From: Burhinus oedicnemus
Taxonomy: Eukaryota > Chordata > Aves > Charadriiformes > Burhinidae
Assembly (NCBI GenBank): GCA_008921705.1
Contig: VFFE01007070.1
Location: 1,015,010-1,079,009 of the forward strand
Reading direction: 5' to 3'
DNA length: 64,000 nucleotides
In this document: positions 37,104 through 51,099 of the stretch, piece by piece
How the letters are laid out: each line of letters begins with the position of its first letter
Position numbering within the stretch: position 1 is the first letter of the stretch
Notes under the pieces: model-generated
The model's input: the letters and a program-made list of their open reading frames with translations, nothing else
Database searches by the model: none
Told to the model about the DNA's origin: nothing
Translations under genes and position numbers: made by a program

Positions 37104-40100
37104 ATATTTCTGAATACAGTTTGTCAGGAGCGCTATAGCACAGGAAGTGGATTTATTCCTTTCAGATGGAGAAGGCAGTCACCAGCGACAGTGGCATTGT
37201 GCTTAAGGCACGTGCTTTGTCTCAGCCGCCTGTCCAATATTGCTGAATACAAAAACCTGCAGGAATCGGCAGATGCTCATATGCTTTAGCAGAGGAGAGC
37301 AGCCTGCAGCTTGCAAGAAGCGTGGGAACTGGATGTGATTCCTGATACCCCACAGACGACAGACCGCGCTCTGAATTTGGCTGTGCCAGATTATTTGTTG
37401 GTCTGAAGATGGCCACCATCAAAGCTCTGCCTGTCACGCATAGCAAAACTGTCCCATACAATTTGTGGCACCAACAGTAGGCTGCTAAAAGAACATACCC
37501 GGTATGTCACTGGCTGTCAAAAATGATGGAATCAAGGCAGAACCCATAAGTATTTTGGTCTCGAGCTTGAAAGCATGATGTGGCCAAGACAATGCTGATC
37601 TGCCCCAGGTTATTGGATCAGCAAATCCATTAACCAATGTGGTAAGCTGTTCATCAGGAAATCGGAGTGTGCCCGATTGATAAAGCATAGCTTTCTGATA
37701 TTTACCACACAGCTAAGATTCAGCATTACCGTGGAGGAATGCCAATAACTCTTTAGTCTTTAGGGATTTTTTTAGTAAAATAATTCCTCCATTTTATAAT
37801 TAGAAACTGCAAATCACTCACTAATCTCTCAGTGATTAATGTCCAAAGTTTGTTCTTTATTTAATCTATTTTATCAATTTCCATTTTACTAAGAACTTCA
37901 GAGGTTTGTGTATCTTGTTATTTATTTACATCCCCACTGACTCATGTAACAAAGGAATAAATGCAGGAATGAGAATTTGGAAATTTACGGGGTCACAAGT
38001 CTTCTAAAGAAGGTTTAACTAAATATATCTTTGTCAGCTCCTGCACCCATCCTTCTCAGCTAAACAGAGAACACCACTGTCTCTGTTTTTACCTGCAGGG
38101 AACTGAAGCATATGGATAGATGGGCTGATTCAGCTCACAATGGATTCATCTAAAGAAATCCCGCTTTGACTTCAGTAGGAATAGCATCAGGATAGAATAA
38201 ACAAGAACAGGGTTGCAGTAACAACCTCTGTTCATGGGAGAAACTAGATGACGAATTTTTCACTCCTAATCTAGTTCCTCAGCCACTTGGCTGCCTTTCA
38301 AACTTCGCTTTGACCCCAGTTTAAGAGTATATACTTAACCACATGATAACTTCAGGAATGTGACTCAACAGGACTACTTATGAGCTTATACTTATACATG
38401 TTCTCAGGTATTCTACTAAAACTCCATTCACTCTTTGAATAGACCTTTCAGATATCATCTTTTGCTTTTATTTCCCAAACTATATTGAAAAGATAAAAAA
38501 CAAAACAAAACAGGAATCCAAGCAACAGAAGCTGATGTTGACTTGCAAAGCAGTTTCCCCGATTGTTACTATTCTTTTGTAATTATGACAGAGATCAAGA
38601 TATCATCAATAAAATAGGTTGTCTTCATTGCTCATGCCAGTCTCAGTAAGAGCATAAAGTCTGCTTTTGGAGAGGTTCTTTGATATAAATGGTTTTATTG
38701 ATTGAAAAACAATGATACCAAACTACATATGAGACTTATGGAGATCCCAGACAAGCATTGAACAAGAAATCACGTACCAAGAACGTGCTTCTGGGCCACT
38801 GCAAAGCTTCATCTTCAGCAGGCCCTGTGCAGCAGTCTAATTGGCATCCTTTTTGCAGAGCTATACTGTGTAATATAGGCCCAAGACCAGGAAAATCCCA
38901 ATTTCTCCTGCTCCAGAAAAATCTTCAATTGTATCAAACAGCTCTGCAAATAAAATGTTTGCAGGAAGTAATTTTTGTATGTCAGCAGGCTGGTATTTTA
39001 ACACTATAGTGATTCCTTGTTTAACTGTAGATAATTGAAGTAGACTTAAAAATGCACATACATTGCAATTCCAGTATTTTAAAAGAAGTAACACAGCAAA
39101 TATTAAGGTGGCATACACCTATTATTTTCTCTCTGACGTTTAGAATTAGGAAGGAAGCAAGCAATTTGCAAATGTGAGTTTGAATTGGATTAAGAGACCG
39201 GTGAATATTTTAGCATTGTCTGCCAGAAACGCTTTCTGAACAGTCCAGCTCTCACAAAAAACTACTGGAACATCGAATAGAAACAGTATGTGAAATGCAT
39301 GCACTGTTCTTCTGAAATCCCCATGGCGAGATCCCAGATGCATGGAGAATAAATGGTATGGAGTATTTCATGCTGTCCTGATCATTATGTAGTATTACCA
39401 CAGTCTTCATAAATTTTAGACTTGAGGCAGGACTTTGTGAACATGAAGTCCAATTTTTGTGACATAAAGTCCAGTTCCATGAAAAAATAAAATAAAGAAA
39501 ACAGGTGAATGGCAAAACAGAATCCAACAGAATATTTGACAGTAGAATAAGTCATGGCCTCACAATTTACTTCTTGCCAATATTTTTTGTGGGTATCTGA
39601 AAAACATTTTAACAGAGGAACTGACAGAGGACAATGAAGTGGCTTTTGGGTTCCTTGGGAAACTTCTCTTGGACAGCAGGACAGAACGACAGGAAAACTG
39701 TAAGTGCTTGCTTGAAAATTTAACGAGTAAAATGGGGACCAGGACAGTGGGAACAATGAGTTGGCCTCTTCTCAGTTGGTAGAAGATACAATATGGAGGG
39801 CAGACTGGAAAGGACTTTACAAGAGGGACAACTATCTCACACTTAAAAGTTTGAACCAAACTATTAAAACTGTTAATATGAAAATGACTGCAATCCGGGT
39901 TCCTCTTCGCTGAAAGAAGTCACTGATCAGCACAGCAGTTAAATAGATGCTTGTTCTGCAAATCACTATTAAATGTTTCTTACTGTCCCTCTGCTAGACA
40001 GTGAGGTTGCACGACCTCTTCTTAATCTGCTTCAAACAGACTCATTAAACCATTAAGGAAAGTGGATTGAGTTTACCCCACTCATTTCATCTGAAGCGGA

Positions 40101-40671
40101 TTAGGGAATGTTAATCTGTTCCCTACAGATTTGGGGTTACTAAGCCTTCCAATAACACTATAAAATCTGGAAGATCACGTTTATTTATGACCACATTAAA
40201 GTAAAAAAAAGCTTGGGCCTGACATATCCTTTGATCATACAAGTGATTTAGGCTTTTAGCCAGCCCTATAGCTTGTGACACGTCTTACAACAAGACGTAT
40301 TAAGGCACTGGAGTACCTGGCATAGCCTGTACGGCACATGCTTCATACAGACAGGTTCCTAATGGTCCCTGGGGCCTTCATCCATTTCCATAAAGAGGGA
40401 GAAGACCACACAAGAAGACAGAAAGCTCAACCCTGACTACTTGGACTGCAGATGCTGGGAGTCCTTGTACCAGTGCTGGGAGCAATGTGGGCAGCAAGTC
40501 CTGCAACAGGCAGAATTTCACTAAGAGTTGAGCAAACTCCTTAGTCCAGAACAGTTTTACGGTAAGACCAGTTCCCCCCACTCAGAATTGCTGTTTCAGT
40601 CTCTCGGTAGCTTCTGCAAAGATATCAATTAAACTCGGACACGTTTTCAAGCTTCTCCATGAGAATCTCCA

Positions 40672-40709
40672 TCATTACCATTACATGTTTCTACATGTAA
40701 TGGTAATGA
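40672..40709. repeat. Perfect 17-bp inverted repeat with 4-base loop
   Basis: The arms are TCATTACCATTACATGT (40672-40688) and its exact reverse complement (40693-40709), separated by TTCT. The left arm contains a near-direct repeat (CATTAC-CATTAC). It lies 36 bases left of a CR1 3' end. The stem is too short for a typical microRNA precursor (about 22 bp or more plus a lower stem), and no terminal-repeat transposon body is visible. Confidence 0.85.
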
Positions 40710-40745
40710 AGCACGTGTTCCAGTCACGCAAAGAACCCTCCTAGA

Positions 40746-40803
40746 GTCATAGAATGGTTTGGGTTGGAAGGGACCTTTAAAAGTCATCTAGTCCAACCTC
40801 CAA
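40746..40803 (-). mobile_element. CR1 LINE 3'-end fragment
   Basis: GTCATAGAATGGTTTGGG, then TTGGAAGGGACC and GTCATCTAGTCCAACC, is the reversed CR1 3' end of the GGTTTGGGTTGGAAGG type. Only about 58 bases remain, with no coding part. An (AAAGC)n repeat follows at 40821-40838. Confidence 0.9.
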
Positions 40804-40820
40804 CCCTCTTTGCACTCAGC

Positions 40821-40838
40821 AAAGCAAAGCAAAGCAAA
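40821..40838 (+). repeat. (AAAGC)n pentamer repeat
   Basis: Three to four AAAGC units directly beyond the truncated end of the adjacent CR1 fragment. Confidence 0.8.
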
Positions 40839-41421
40839 TCAACCAACAAGCTGCAGCAACTTTCCCCTCCCCAAACAATCCCAGCATGTCAGTAAACAGC
40901 ATCTCCTAATGCTGACATGTGTCTTGGGACAGAATAAAGTTCATCCTTTGAGTCTGTGGCCCATTTTTTGCCAGCTTCAGAAACTTGAAAATGAAGCTGT
41001 GTTCCCAAGTTGAGGGAACTAAGAGCTCTGCACCACCCCGCTGCTCAAGAGAAAAAAGGCCATGAGAAGGATGTGTCCTCTGGGGCTGGGCAGGGCGGAG
41101 CCAGGAGGATGAGGAGGAATGAAAAATGGCCTTCAACACCCACCAATCCTGTCAGCTCTCAGCTCTGGCATCTAGAAATATTTTATGGTTTTATCAAAAG
41201 CCAAGCTTGGGCTGTCTTTGCATCATTCCAGGATTCAAACCTCTTGGAGATTTCAGTGGGTTGAAAGAGTCCACCCATCCCAGCTTCAATAGTGGGATTG
41301 CAACAGAGCTGAGCTGAGGTGGAATGGATGGCTAAGGAGAGGTCCTCTCTGGCTGCCCCTCCTGCTAGTCCTGTTCTTGTGCCATAAGGACATGCCCCTC
41401 CAACTTAACAGTGTTTATTTC

Positions 41422-41449
41422 TTTTTTTTTTTTTTTCTTCTTTTTTTCC
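41422..41449 (+). repeat. T-rich tract
   Basis: T15 (41422-41436), then CTTC and a further T7 run leading into C-rich bases. Confidence 0.85.
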
Positions 41450-44400
41450 CCCCACCATTGTTGGCAGAACAGGAGTGGCCTATATTTTTTGGCATTGTCA
41501 CATAGTGGTTCTGACCTTGTGTCAACAAGAGTGATGACCTGAATGTGTTTTGTCTGGTTTGGGGCCACCAGATACTGAGCTTCTGTTTCCATCGCAGAGA
41601 ACGTTATCTAAGAAGTTTCACTTGGGAATTTGTAAAAAAATGGCTTTACATGAAAAAATACCTGACTTTGGCTGTAACATGGTTGGTATTGTCAGACCTA
41701 CGTTTAATCTCACAGCTGCCAAACTGTTTAACAGCACACGATGCAGAAACAGAATTAGTAAATGACTTGTTGAACTTGGTAGAGAAACCCAACGATCATC
41801 CTTCACAGAGGTCAGATAATCTACTTAGGGAGACCAAGATCATTAGATAACCATCTCCCTCTTTAAAATGAGCACCTGATTATTCAAGTCGGGTTTGAAT
41901 TGTCTCCTTTGTACAAGTGAGGTGTTATTTTAAGATTTGTTTTAGAGATTGTATTCTGCATTTAAAATCTCCTTTGTGTGTAATCTTCTGCTGTCTCCTT
42001 TGTTCTTGTCAAACAGATGAAGGAAGGAACTCCTGCCAGCTTTTTTGTTTCTCATTTGGCATATTGCTATAAATTGTACACACAGACCTTCATAAAAGCT
42101 TTTATTCACCATCTTTTATTAAGAATCTTTGTGCAAGTGTATGTGTCTCTATTTATAACCACCTATATTTGCATAAAATGGAAGAGGCCAGTACCCAGAA
42201 TAAAACCAAAAAAGAATGTGAACCTTAGCAGTCTGAGAATTCAGACTGAGAATGAAATTTTTAAGCTCATTAAAGAATTTGGACTAATTCATGAGAGGTT
42301 TTGTCTTTGAAAATTCCTAGCTACATGCATTTGCTTATACAAGACCAGCAAGTCAGTTAGTAAACCAGAATTCTCCAGCAATCTTCCCCTTTTTTCATGC
42401 AGTTTTCTAACAGTCTGATATATTGAGATGTTCTGCATTAGAATTGAATGCTGTTCTTTATAACTATTATGCTGAGTACATTTATATATGAGTAGTGCAC
42501 TTTAGAAATACAAGGTAGCACTATCTAAGTGTAATGTATTTATTCAGCGTTATAAATATTCATGGTGCTTCTTATGTCAATAGAAAATAACAAATTGTAT
42601 TGTGCTTTTGGTTACAGTGATACTGATCTTTGATTATTCCACTGACTACCTGGTGGTGCTCTAGACTTTAATAAGTGCAACTAATACAGGGATATGGCCT
42701 ATGTAAGAAAAGATGGAAATAAAAAAATAAATGGCATTGAAGTACAAGGCTTTTCAGGCTCTGTGTTCACTCTGAGATCTGACCTAGAGTTAGACGACAG
42801 GCATTTTGCAGTCAGACTTGAAACTGAAGCTTGAAGTGTCTGCCTCGGGAGAAACTGCAGCCGTGTAGAAAACTTTTGTGGATGTTGTTAGTCATTTCTA
42901 AGTAACCTGGTGAAGGCTGTTAAAAAGTAGTTGCTGTTTGCTAGTCTGAGCTCTAAACTTTCAGATAATTACTGTGCTAATGGATACTGACTGAATTAAA
43001 ACGGTTGGTATCAATATGACAAAAGATGGAAGAGGAGGAAGGAAGGAAACGAGCAAACTTTTGTCCAAATTTTCCAGACTCTAAACTTAAGTTAGTTGAG
43101 GGATACATTGCCTTTGTCATTTGCATAGCTGCAAGTGAGCACACTATTGCTCTTTTTCAGTGTCCCTTGCATTTAATCTGGAACTCTGGAGAGACTTCAT
43201 ATTTTAGGTAGTGGAAGAGTCATCTGGTATGTTAGGAAGAGGCAGATGAATAATGGTAAGTCTGAGTCTCAGTGCAAATGTATATAGCTGGAAAGCAAAG
43301 GTTTGCAGCAAGAGCACTCTGTAAAAACTGTGACTTAGGGTTTTTGAAATCAAATAGCCTGACTACGGCTTTAATGTTGAAGGGTGCAGATCTCAAGCTT
43401 GCCCACGATACCTGAGGGTTTGGGTAGAAGCTGGAAGAGCTGAGTCTGGGCACACACCACCAACATCTGTTCTGGTGGATCTTTGCACCAGGGTAAGATG
43501 AAGTTACCTCTTGTTGTCCTCCTTTTCTTCAGAGAACAATTTAAAAAAAAATAAAGAGATTAACAGACAAAAGATTATCTATTTTTGTTCCTTTTTCATT
43601 TTGAATGCTGAGATGATACCCTGCATACATCTTCAAGAAAATCAAGAAAATCAATTAATGAGATTTCAGTGCTTAGTTCTTTGATGGATATCTTAACCTT
43701 CACTAATGTATATTATTGGTGCTGGCTCTACTTTTTATTATCAAAACTTGTAAAACATTGTAGTTTCTTGATTCTGAAAAAAATTAAAAGCTGAAAATTT
43801 AAGAAATACTTTACAAATTATGAGATTTGTAACAACCCTGGAAATGAGGGACACCATTAGGTTCTAATGTAAGTTGATGTTACCTGTACAATCAGTTCAT
43901 ATTAAATTGTGTTCTCATTTCTTCATAGATTATCTGATTTTTTTTCTTCTCTGAAACTCAGAGGGTTTTTTTTTGCTTCCATAAAATAGGAATGATATAC
44001 TGAAAAGGCAGACCAAAGGTAGAAATTTCACAGGTGTTTTACAAGTAGTTTATGGACTAATGCAAAATCAAAAGTAACACTTCCCCTGGTTGTAGCAGCT
44101 TATAAGCTGACCTGCTGCAGTAAAGGTAAAGTCACAGATCTGTCTGCTGAGTGCAGCCTGTGAAGGAATCTAAGGCTATCTCAGACACCTGTTCCTTTCA
44201 TCTTCAAATCTTACCTTAAATATTAACAATATCATGTTCCAGTTCCTTCAAATCAGATCTTACGAAGAGGCACATGAATTATGGATTTCCTTCTCAAAGT
44301 CGTCTTCTTCTGTGATTGCTTTAATGGCCACGAGACACACTGGACTGATCAGTTTTCAGAGCGGTGTCTTGTACTTGTTAGGGAGACATGTAACGGCTTC

Positions 44401-45896
44401 TGTGCTTTGTCGCTGTCTGCTGCCTCTCAACTGGTGAAGCACCTTCGGGATGCAAACACATGAGCTGCTCTGTGTGTCCTCTTATGCTTCTTGACCAGTG
44501 AGGCACCTCTGCCTGCTAAACTTGACCGTGGTTTCAGCGATATTGGGTGCAGAGATCTCAGCCTTTCCAACTCCTTATGTCCCCGTTTCTTAAAACACAA
44601 TCAGAGGTTTTGAAAAATAAAAGGTGGGTCCAGTTGTTCTCTCTTTGGGAAATTAATGATCCTAAGGACAATAAACTGCAGTTTAATTATACCTTGGTTT
44701 AGGCAATTTGCACTGCTTAAGGGTAATATTGTCTGGTCATAGTTACGGAGTCCAGCATGGGGTGGGAAAGGAGAACTGCCAGGGCCAGAGGGGCTTGTAA
44801 TAAATAAAGGGAGATCCCCCGCATGCACTGGCTGATCTGCTCACCACCGTATTTCTCCTTCTTCATGGCACTGTACTTATACTGGCTAATTCTGTAAGCA
44901 GCACTTTTATCTCGCCCTCAATATCTCGTGACAGTGAGCCCCAGAGCGTGCTCTGTGGAGCAGTAATTCATCCTCTGCATTTTACATCTGGACAGAATAA
45001 TTTCTTTGTTCTGGGAGAGTAAATAAGAATGTCAGATTTACCTTCCTCAGGTCATGTCTCTCTATATTGTGAGTTTTCTGATTCTGCTCTTCTCTAAACT
45101 AAACAATATTAAGCTATTTCAATTTCTTCTATCATTATCCATAACGGACTGCAGAGCTAAGAGAGGTGAGAATAAATATGAGAAGAGATCATTGTTTTTT
45201 CATAGAAAGCTGGTCACATAACTTTTTACACAGCTCTCAACTGTTTACTTATTTACTGATCTAGCAGAGGAGTAAGAGCAGATAGTACTGATGGAGACAG
45301 CTATACTGGGATGGCAGTGTAGCTAAATGAGTTTGCGGAAGAGACTGGAGGGGAAGAAATGAAATCACTGAGCAAACAGCACAAGGAAGACTGCAAAGCT
45401 TGATTAGCATGGGGAAAAAAGCATGACAAATGTAAAGGAAGGCTGTAGTGGCCTGAACTCAACCATCTATAGGTGGTAGCACTAGCTGAAATATTTAATT
45501 GACATAGTGCTGGAGAATGTTTTGCTTCTTGTGATTCAAAGGTAAAAGGTAAATATAAACCATGTTAAAAACATATACCAAATCCAATCAATGACTAATA
45601 TTAAAATTATTTAAATATTTTTTCATTGGAATATATATATTATTTCACTAAAAAAGGGGGTTTTGTCTGCTGAAAAATCAAAACACAAAAATTATTTTAA
45701 ATAATTCTGAACCAATTACGCCATATGTTTTTGCTATGAAATGATCAATTAAAGTAGCGGAGACACCAATAGTCAGACATGAACACCAGGCACAAAGAGG
45801 TGCAGAAGGAAGTAAAACCTAAACATGCAAATTCCCTATATTTTTGTCTAATGACTTATCGCTTCTTTATTAAATCTAGTAGAGTTTTACTTTTTC

Positions 45897-45912
45897 TTTT
45901 TTTTTTTTTTTT
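45897..45912 (+). repeat. T16 homopolymer
   Basis: An uninterrupted T run in A/T-rich unique DNA. Confidence 0.9.
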
Positions 45913-47365
45913 GTCAGTCTGGATTGTTTATTTTTACAGTCTACCATGAAGAACACTCAGGAATTCTTGAGTTCCCTGTGCTTTGGTAAACTGTATATTT
46001 TATAATCACTGGAGAAGAAGCTGATGTTCTGTAATATCAGCTTTATAATCTCTATATTACAGTATTTCTGCATCAAAGCTGTCAGGACAATTTCCCCATA
46101 GGACCCCCTGCAGCAACTCCACAACAAATATGACTGCAGAAAATATCCTACATAATTCTTTGTTTTAATGAACTAGTGTAAACAGAAGGGCTTTGGGAAA
46201 TGGCTGACAATTTTGCTGAGGATGAACAAAGCAGATGAAGACTCTGCTCCTTTTTGCTGTACTGTGTTGGTTAAATGGAATTAGAAACTGTAGCAAAAGG
46301 CAAAAAGTAGTTGCCAGCTCCCATCAGCTGGCAGAACAAGTAACATTTTGGCTGGTCGGATCACAGAAGTAGTGACTGATTTGAGGTTTCAAGCTTAATA
46401 GAGTTAATAGGGCATTTGGAAGAAGATGAAACCACAATGAGCCTCCTACCTTACTTTGAAGTTACAGTTTTTGAGAGAGTGCTTTTTAGTACTGCTTTTG
46501 CAACTCTTCTGGAAGAATTGTGCACAAAAGGCTGCTTATTACTGTCATTTAATCTAGATCTTATTAAAATCAAGGGAACATTCAGACATTTAACTGTATA
46601 TTTTCAATTTTTACATGTGTTACATAATCATAAGAAGCAGAGCTGGAAGAAACACACACCAAAGCAGTCACTCACATTGGAAGCAAAATCTGAGAGAATT
46701 TCATGGATTTGAAGGATGGTTTAAAAATCTGGGAGGAGGCTTCTCTCAAAAATCAGACCGTTTTGTCTGGGCTTAAATGAGCATTTTAGGAGAAATTACA
46801 GCATCATCTGAGGCAGACTATGAAACAGGATTTCTGTAGCCTCTACCTGGTTCTCTTACTCCTCTGCTATACACACTCAGCGACTTTATCTGTCTGTGTT
46901 TTCTTCTCCTGTCACCTATCTGTGCAGCTAAGTTCTTACTTAAGGGATTTATTTGCAGTGTTGAGCATACAGAGCCTGATTCCAGTAGCTGTTGCTGCTA
47001 TATAATTTTTTAAGAGCAGTGCTCATGAAGACACGGTGCTGTTTTGTGATGCGATTGTTTCATGACCCTTGGAAAAAAAAGTCAACAAAAATGTTTCAAA
47101 TGTCCCCTCCTTCCCCACTATAATGCCAGGAAAAACTGGAGCGTAAACTGGATAAGTTGCTATAAATCAAAAATCTAAATATCTCGGACAGAGTTTCAGT
47201 TTGGGGTGGGTTTTTTTTTCAGAAAACATTCCAGAACATTTCCCTAAATGTAAGAGTGGAGTAACTTCATTTAAAATGTCACAGCTACTCTAGGTTTGCA
47301 TCTGTATGAAAAGCAGTGCAGTCCCCCATGCAGTTAAGCCAAGGTGAGTAGTAAAACCCCAAAAT

Positions 47366-47385
47366 AAACAAACAAACAAACAAAC
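47366..47385 (+). repeat. (AAAC)5 microsatellite
   Basis: Five perfect AAAC units. Confidence 0.95.
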
Positions 47386-50300
47386 CCAAGAAGGATCTAA
47401 AGAAACTTTTAGTTCGAACTCTGAATAACATCACTGATACTGTTTGTTTCCATGGAGCCTATCATAACACTTTGAAGAGCTGGAAAGGGAGTGGATAGCA
47501 GTCTCCACACCCATCCCGGTCAAAACAATGTCTCAGGTATAGGAATAAACCAAAAAAACTGGGTCAGTATCAGATGCTAGGATTGCATCCAGCATGTTCT
47601 GAATCCGCTCTGGCAGGGAGCTTTGAGTGATCTGTATGCCCTGATCTGGAATTACTTGCTCTCACTTCAGAGTTCCTTAGGTGGTGAACAGACAAACTAT
47701 CAGCAGGCCCACCAAAACACCTTTGTGCTCTGAAGATGAAGAGCAATTGATCCTGCTTCCAAAAAACCCCTGCTGAAGCCTTTGCTTAATTAAAGGCAGA
47801 GGAGCCCCTGCCAGAAGCTGCCACACAGCAAAGCAGATCATGTGTGATACGCCTGCATGATGATATGCTAGGGACCAGCCTGGATGTCTATGAGTTTCTT
47901 GTGCTCATCTTGCTGTTTTGGGTCAAAGCCTAAATTAAAAGCAGAGATTAGACAGACACATGGAGACTGAACTCATCAGCTGCTGTTAAACATAATGGTC
48001 TGAATGCAACCTGTTGTTAAAATGTCTTTGAAATGGTGATTGATGAAGGCTGGAAGGATAGAAGCAAGGGAAGAATGACTTCAGATTTTCTGTTTCTTTT
48101 ACTTTGTGTCAAGGATTCACACCTGGACACAGAACCAAGCTACTGAGCTGCCATACTACTTAGGTTAACCCTTTTTACAACATGCCATTCATATGAATTC
48201 GTTATTTCTTTAATTTATGTGAAACAGAAAAGTCTCTTTTAAAGATGATTGTCCTGAGTCAACTTGCATTTTAAGTCTGAAATTGAGTTGCCTCAGCATG
48301 AAATTTGTGTAAAAGAAGACACGGTTGATTCCACTGAGCCAAGGCAGTGTGAGGAGCACAAGTCTCCATGTACTCAGGAGCTCTCTTCACGTGAACTTTC
48401 ACAGATCCATTAGTTTCAGTGGACATATGTGGACTAGGACTTGGAACCTGCTACTTCTGCATAATCTGGTAAAATACATTACATGGAAAGGGCTCATTAT
48501 TTTTGCAAGCAAGCAGAGAGAGAAGTGCTAACCAAACATTTTGTGTCTGTTCTCAAGCAAACAAAAATTCTGTGGCATTTTCCTTTTCACATACATAGGG
48601 AAATTCTGCAGCAGCTTAACGTGTTTGTTTAGGGACTCATGGGAGAGGTTGTGAATCCATGCAGAACTCTACTGATAATAACAATGTTATTAACTTTCTC
48701 AAGAGCAGACAGCATAAGACAAGGAAGAACATGGTAATGAACTGACAAAAGAAGACCTGGTGGTAGATTCACACTGCACCACAGTTTTATAAGGGTTTTC
48801 TAACAGAGCATGTAATGATGGAGGGAACGCCCAGATCTTTGGATATGATCAAGTTCTGATTCCATTGTCTTCTCCTCAGGTTACTGTTCTGGTTTTGTCA
48901 CCATAGTAGATCAATGTTGTCCCTTAGTGGAAGGGTACCAAACAGCTAATTTTTCACTTGCATCTTCTGTTCAGGGAATATGACCAGGGATACATTGCCT
49001 ATTTAAAGAGGAACAATTAAAGGAGTCTGAGGCAAGGAGAAAAGTAGAGCTGAAGTCCTGTTGGTAACTCTGGGTGCCATAGACCCCAGAACATGGCTTT
49101 GAGCAAGTTCCCGAGGACTTCATTGTTTTTTCCACGACTTTCGGTTTCTCATTCCAGTTAGCATGTGAGATCCTGATGAGCTTTTCTGTGTTCCCACACA
49201 TTCTGTGGGGGATGTCTCAGATATTTGCTCTGTTCCCAACGACACTTAAAGAAATCCTCCCTTCCAGAGCAGTGAATGACTAGGAGTTTTCCTGGCTAGG
49301 TACACTCGTAAAGGAAATATGATGAAGTTTTCTGATTTGGAGCATTAGCTAGCTCTTCTTAGAATATCCCCTCTACACTGACAATTTTGTAAAGACACTG
49401 CCAGACTGTCATCCGGTCTCTCACCTCTGTTACAGGCTTTTGAAAATCTGCTGGTTTACCATTCAATTTTTGTGATAGGGATCATTTTACACAAGAAAAA
49501 CTTAATATGCCAAGAGCTGTATTCATCTCACTTGACATTTGCTGTCTAAACCGGAGATGTCCAGGCCAATCTGGCTTTCTAATCTTCCCCTATATTCAAT
49601 GGAGAGAAGGAGAAATTCAGCAGGTTTTGCTGTACCTACTTTATAAGCAGCATATGCACCCATGTCTGGATAAGAGCAGTCGCTCCTTGTGTGATTAGTC
49701 TGTGCTCTTCATCGGCTACAGGGGGAGCTGAGACAAGATGCTGAAGCATTACAAGGCTGAAGTTAGGATACATCTTCTGTCCCTCTGAAGGTCTGTCAGG
49801 AACAGGAACACAGCCAGCTCCTCTGTCCTGTTTCTTTGTTCACTATTTCTTTTTTCCTTCAGGAATATGAAAGAAAGACTAACTACATAGATCTAAATGC
49901 ACAGTGCCTGTTACAACTTTTAGATTTTAAATGAGATGAAACAAGGTTTCCTTTCTCCAAAATAATAATAAAAATGGAAGATATTTTATTTGGACAATCT
50001 AAGTGTCTGACCTGGGCAATCTAAGACTCTTTCTTCCTTTGAATAGAGGCAGACTTGCCTCTCTCCACCACAATAACAATATTTTGGTTTATTCTGCTAG
50101 GCTTTTCCACAATTACATAAAACACTGAAACACCTAGAGCTGTAGCAATCAACTGCTCAACTGTTTTCCCCCCTTTCTTTAAAAGGTGTCAGACAACTTA
50201 GTGTTGCAGCTGTTTCTGAAGCTCATTGATTCAAAGGCAGGTTCACACCTTCAGGAGACAGCACTGGTGGCAGCAGCTCATGTATGTCAGGGATTAGGGA

Positions 50301-51039
50301 ATGTAGGCAGGGACAGAGATGCTTCAGCTGGTCTTTAGTATAAAAGAAATCTGATTTGCTGCAATGAGCTTTGGTCAGGCTCTTAGTTTATCTACTTTTC
50401 TACTGCCCGTTCACCGCAGAGCATCATTACTTAATGGGGCTCAGTGCTGCCCTTAACTGAGCTTAGAGAATAATGTATACTGGGAAATTAATGGTGAGGA
50501 GGACTGAAGGGATGTTAGGGCCTGTACTACCAATGAATCACTGGATTTTGCCCACTGCCACTGGAATGGACAAAACATTGATGGAGTTGTTTGTAGAAGT
50601 CGATGATGAAAATCACGGGATATTTTAGGGCTTCCTCCAGTTTAAATGATTCTCTGGAGCCCTGGAAAGCAACATAAGGCTCCTCTCTTCCTGGTGGTCT
50701 AACTTTCAGCTAAATAATCTCCATTTAAAACTGAAAGATAGGTTATTTCCTTTTTGTCTGAGAAGTGGATGATATTGGATCCATTGAAATTCTTTATTTT
50801 CATTTTAATAAAAGTATTGGCTGTTTGCTTTCCCTCCTCAGATCCTCAGATTCTGTTAGGAAGCATCCAGATTTTGGTAAGATTTTGTACGCAGGTTTTG
50901 GTGAAGGAAAACAAGGTCAACAAAAAGACATTTTTACATGTGGAGAAAATAATTTTTATTATGCTTGAAAATACTTCTAAGAAGTAGCTTTTAAGTGAAA
51001 ATAATTTTCCAATTAGAATAATACAAACAAGATGCTGCC

Positions 51040-51099
51040 ATTCATTCTTTCATTCATTCTTTTTCTTTTTTTTTTTTTTTTTTTTTTTATTTTTCTTTT
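51040..51099 (+). repeat. (ATTC)n followed by T23
   Basis: Several ATTC/ATTCTTTC units (51040-51060) run into a T-rich stretch with a T23 run (51066-51088). Sequencing and alignment are likely to be unreliable here. Confidence 0.9.

Larger units (their letters stand above)
21457..40671. other. Upstream flank, about 19 kb, no gene seen
   Basis: A/T-rich unique DNA with scattered homopolymers and microsatellites (listed separately). Two blocks are G+C-richer than their surroundings, about 28900-29230 and 32540-32880. They carry overlapping open frames on both strands with no recognised protein, flanked by no convincing splice sites. I found no RNA gene, CR1 copy or LTR in this stretch. Confidence 0.55.

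Noticed and set aside
40672..40709. Hairpin considered as a microRNA precursor
   Set aside because: Stem is only 17 bp with a 4-base loop and no lower stem; too small for a standard precursor.
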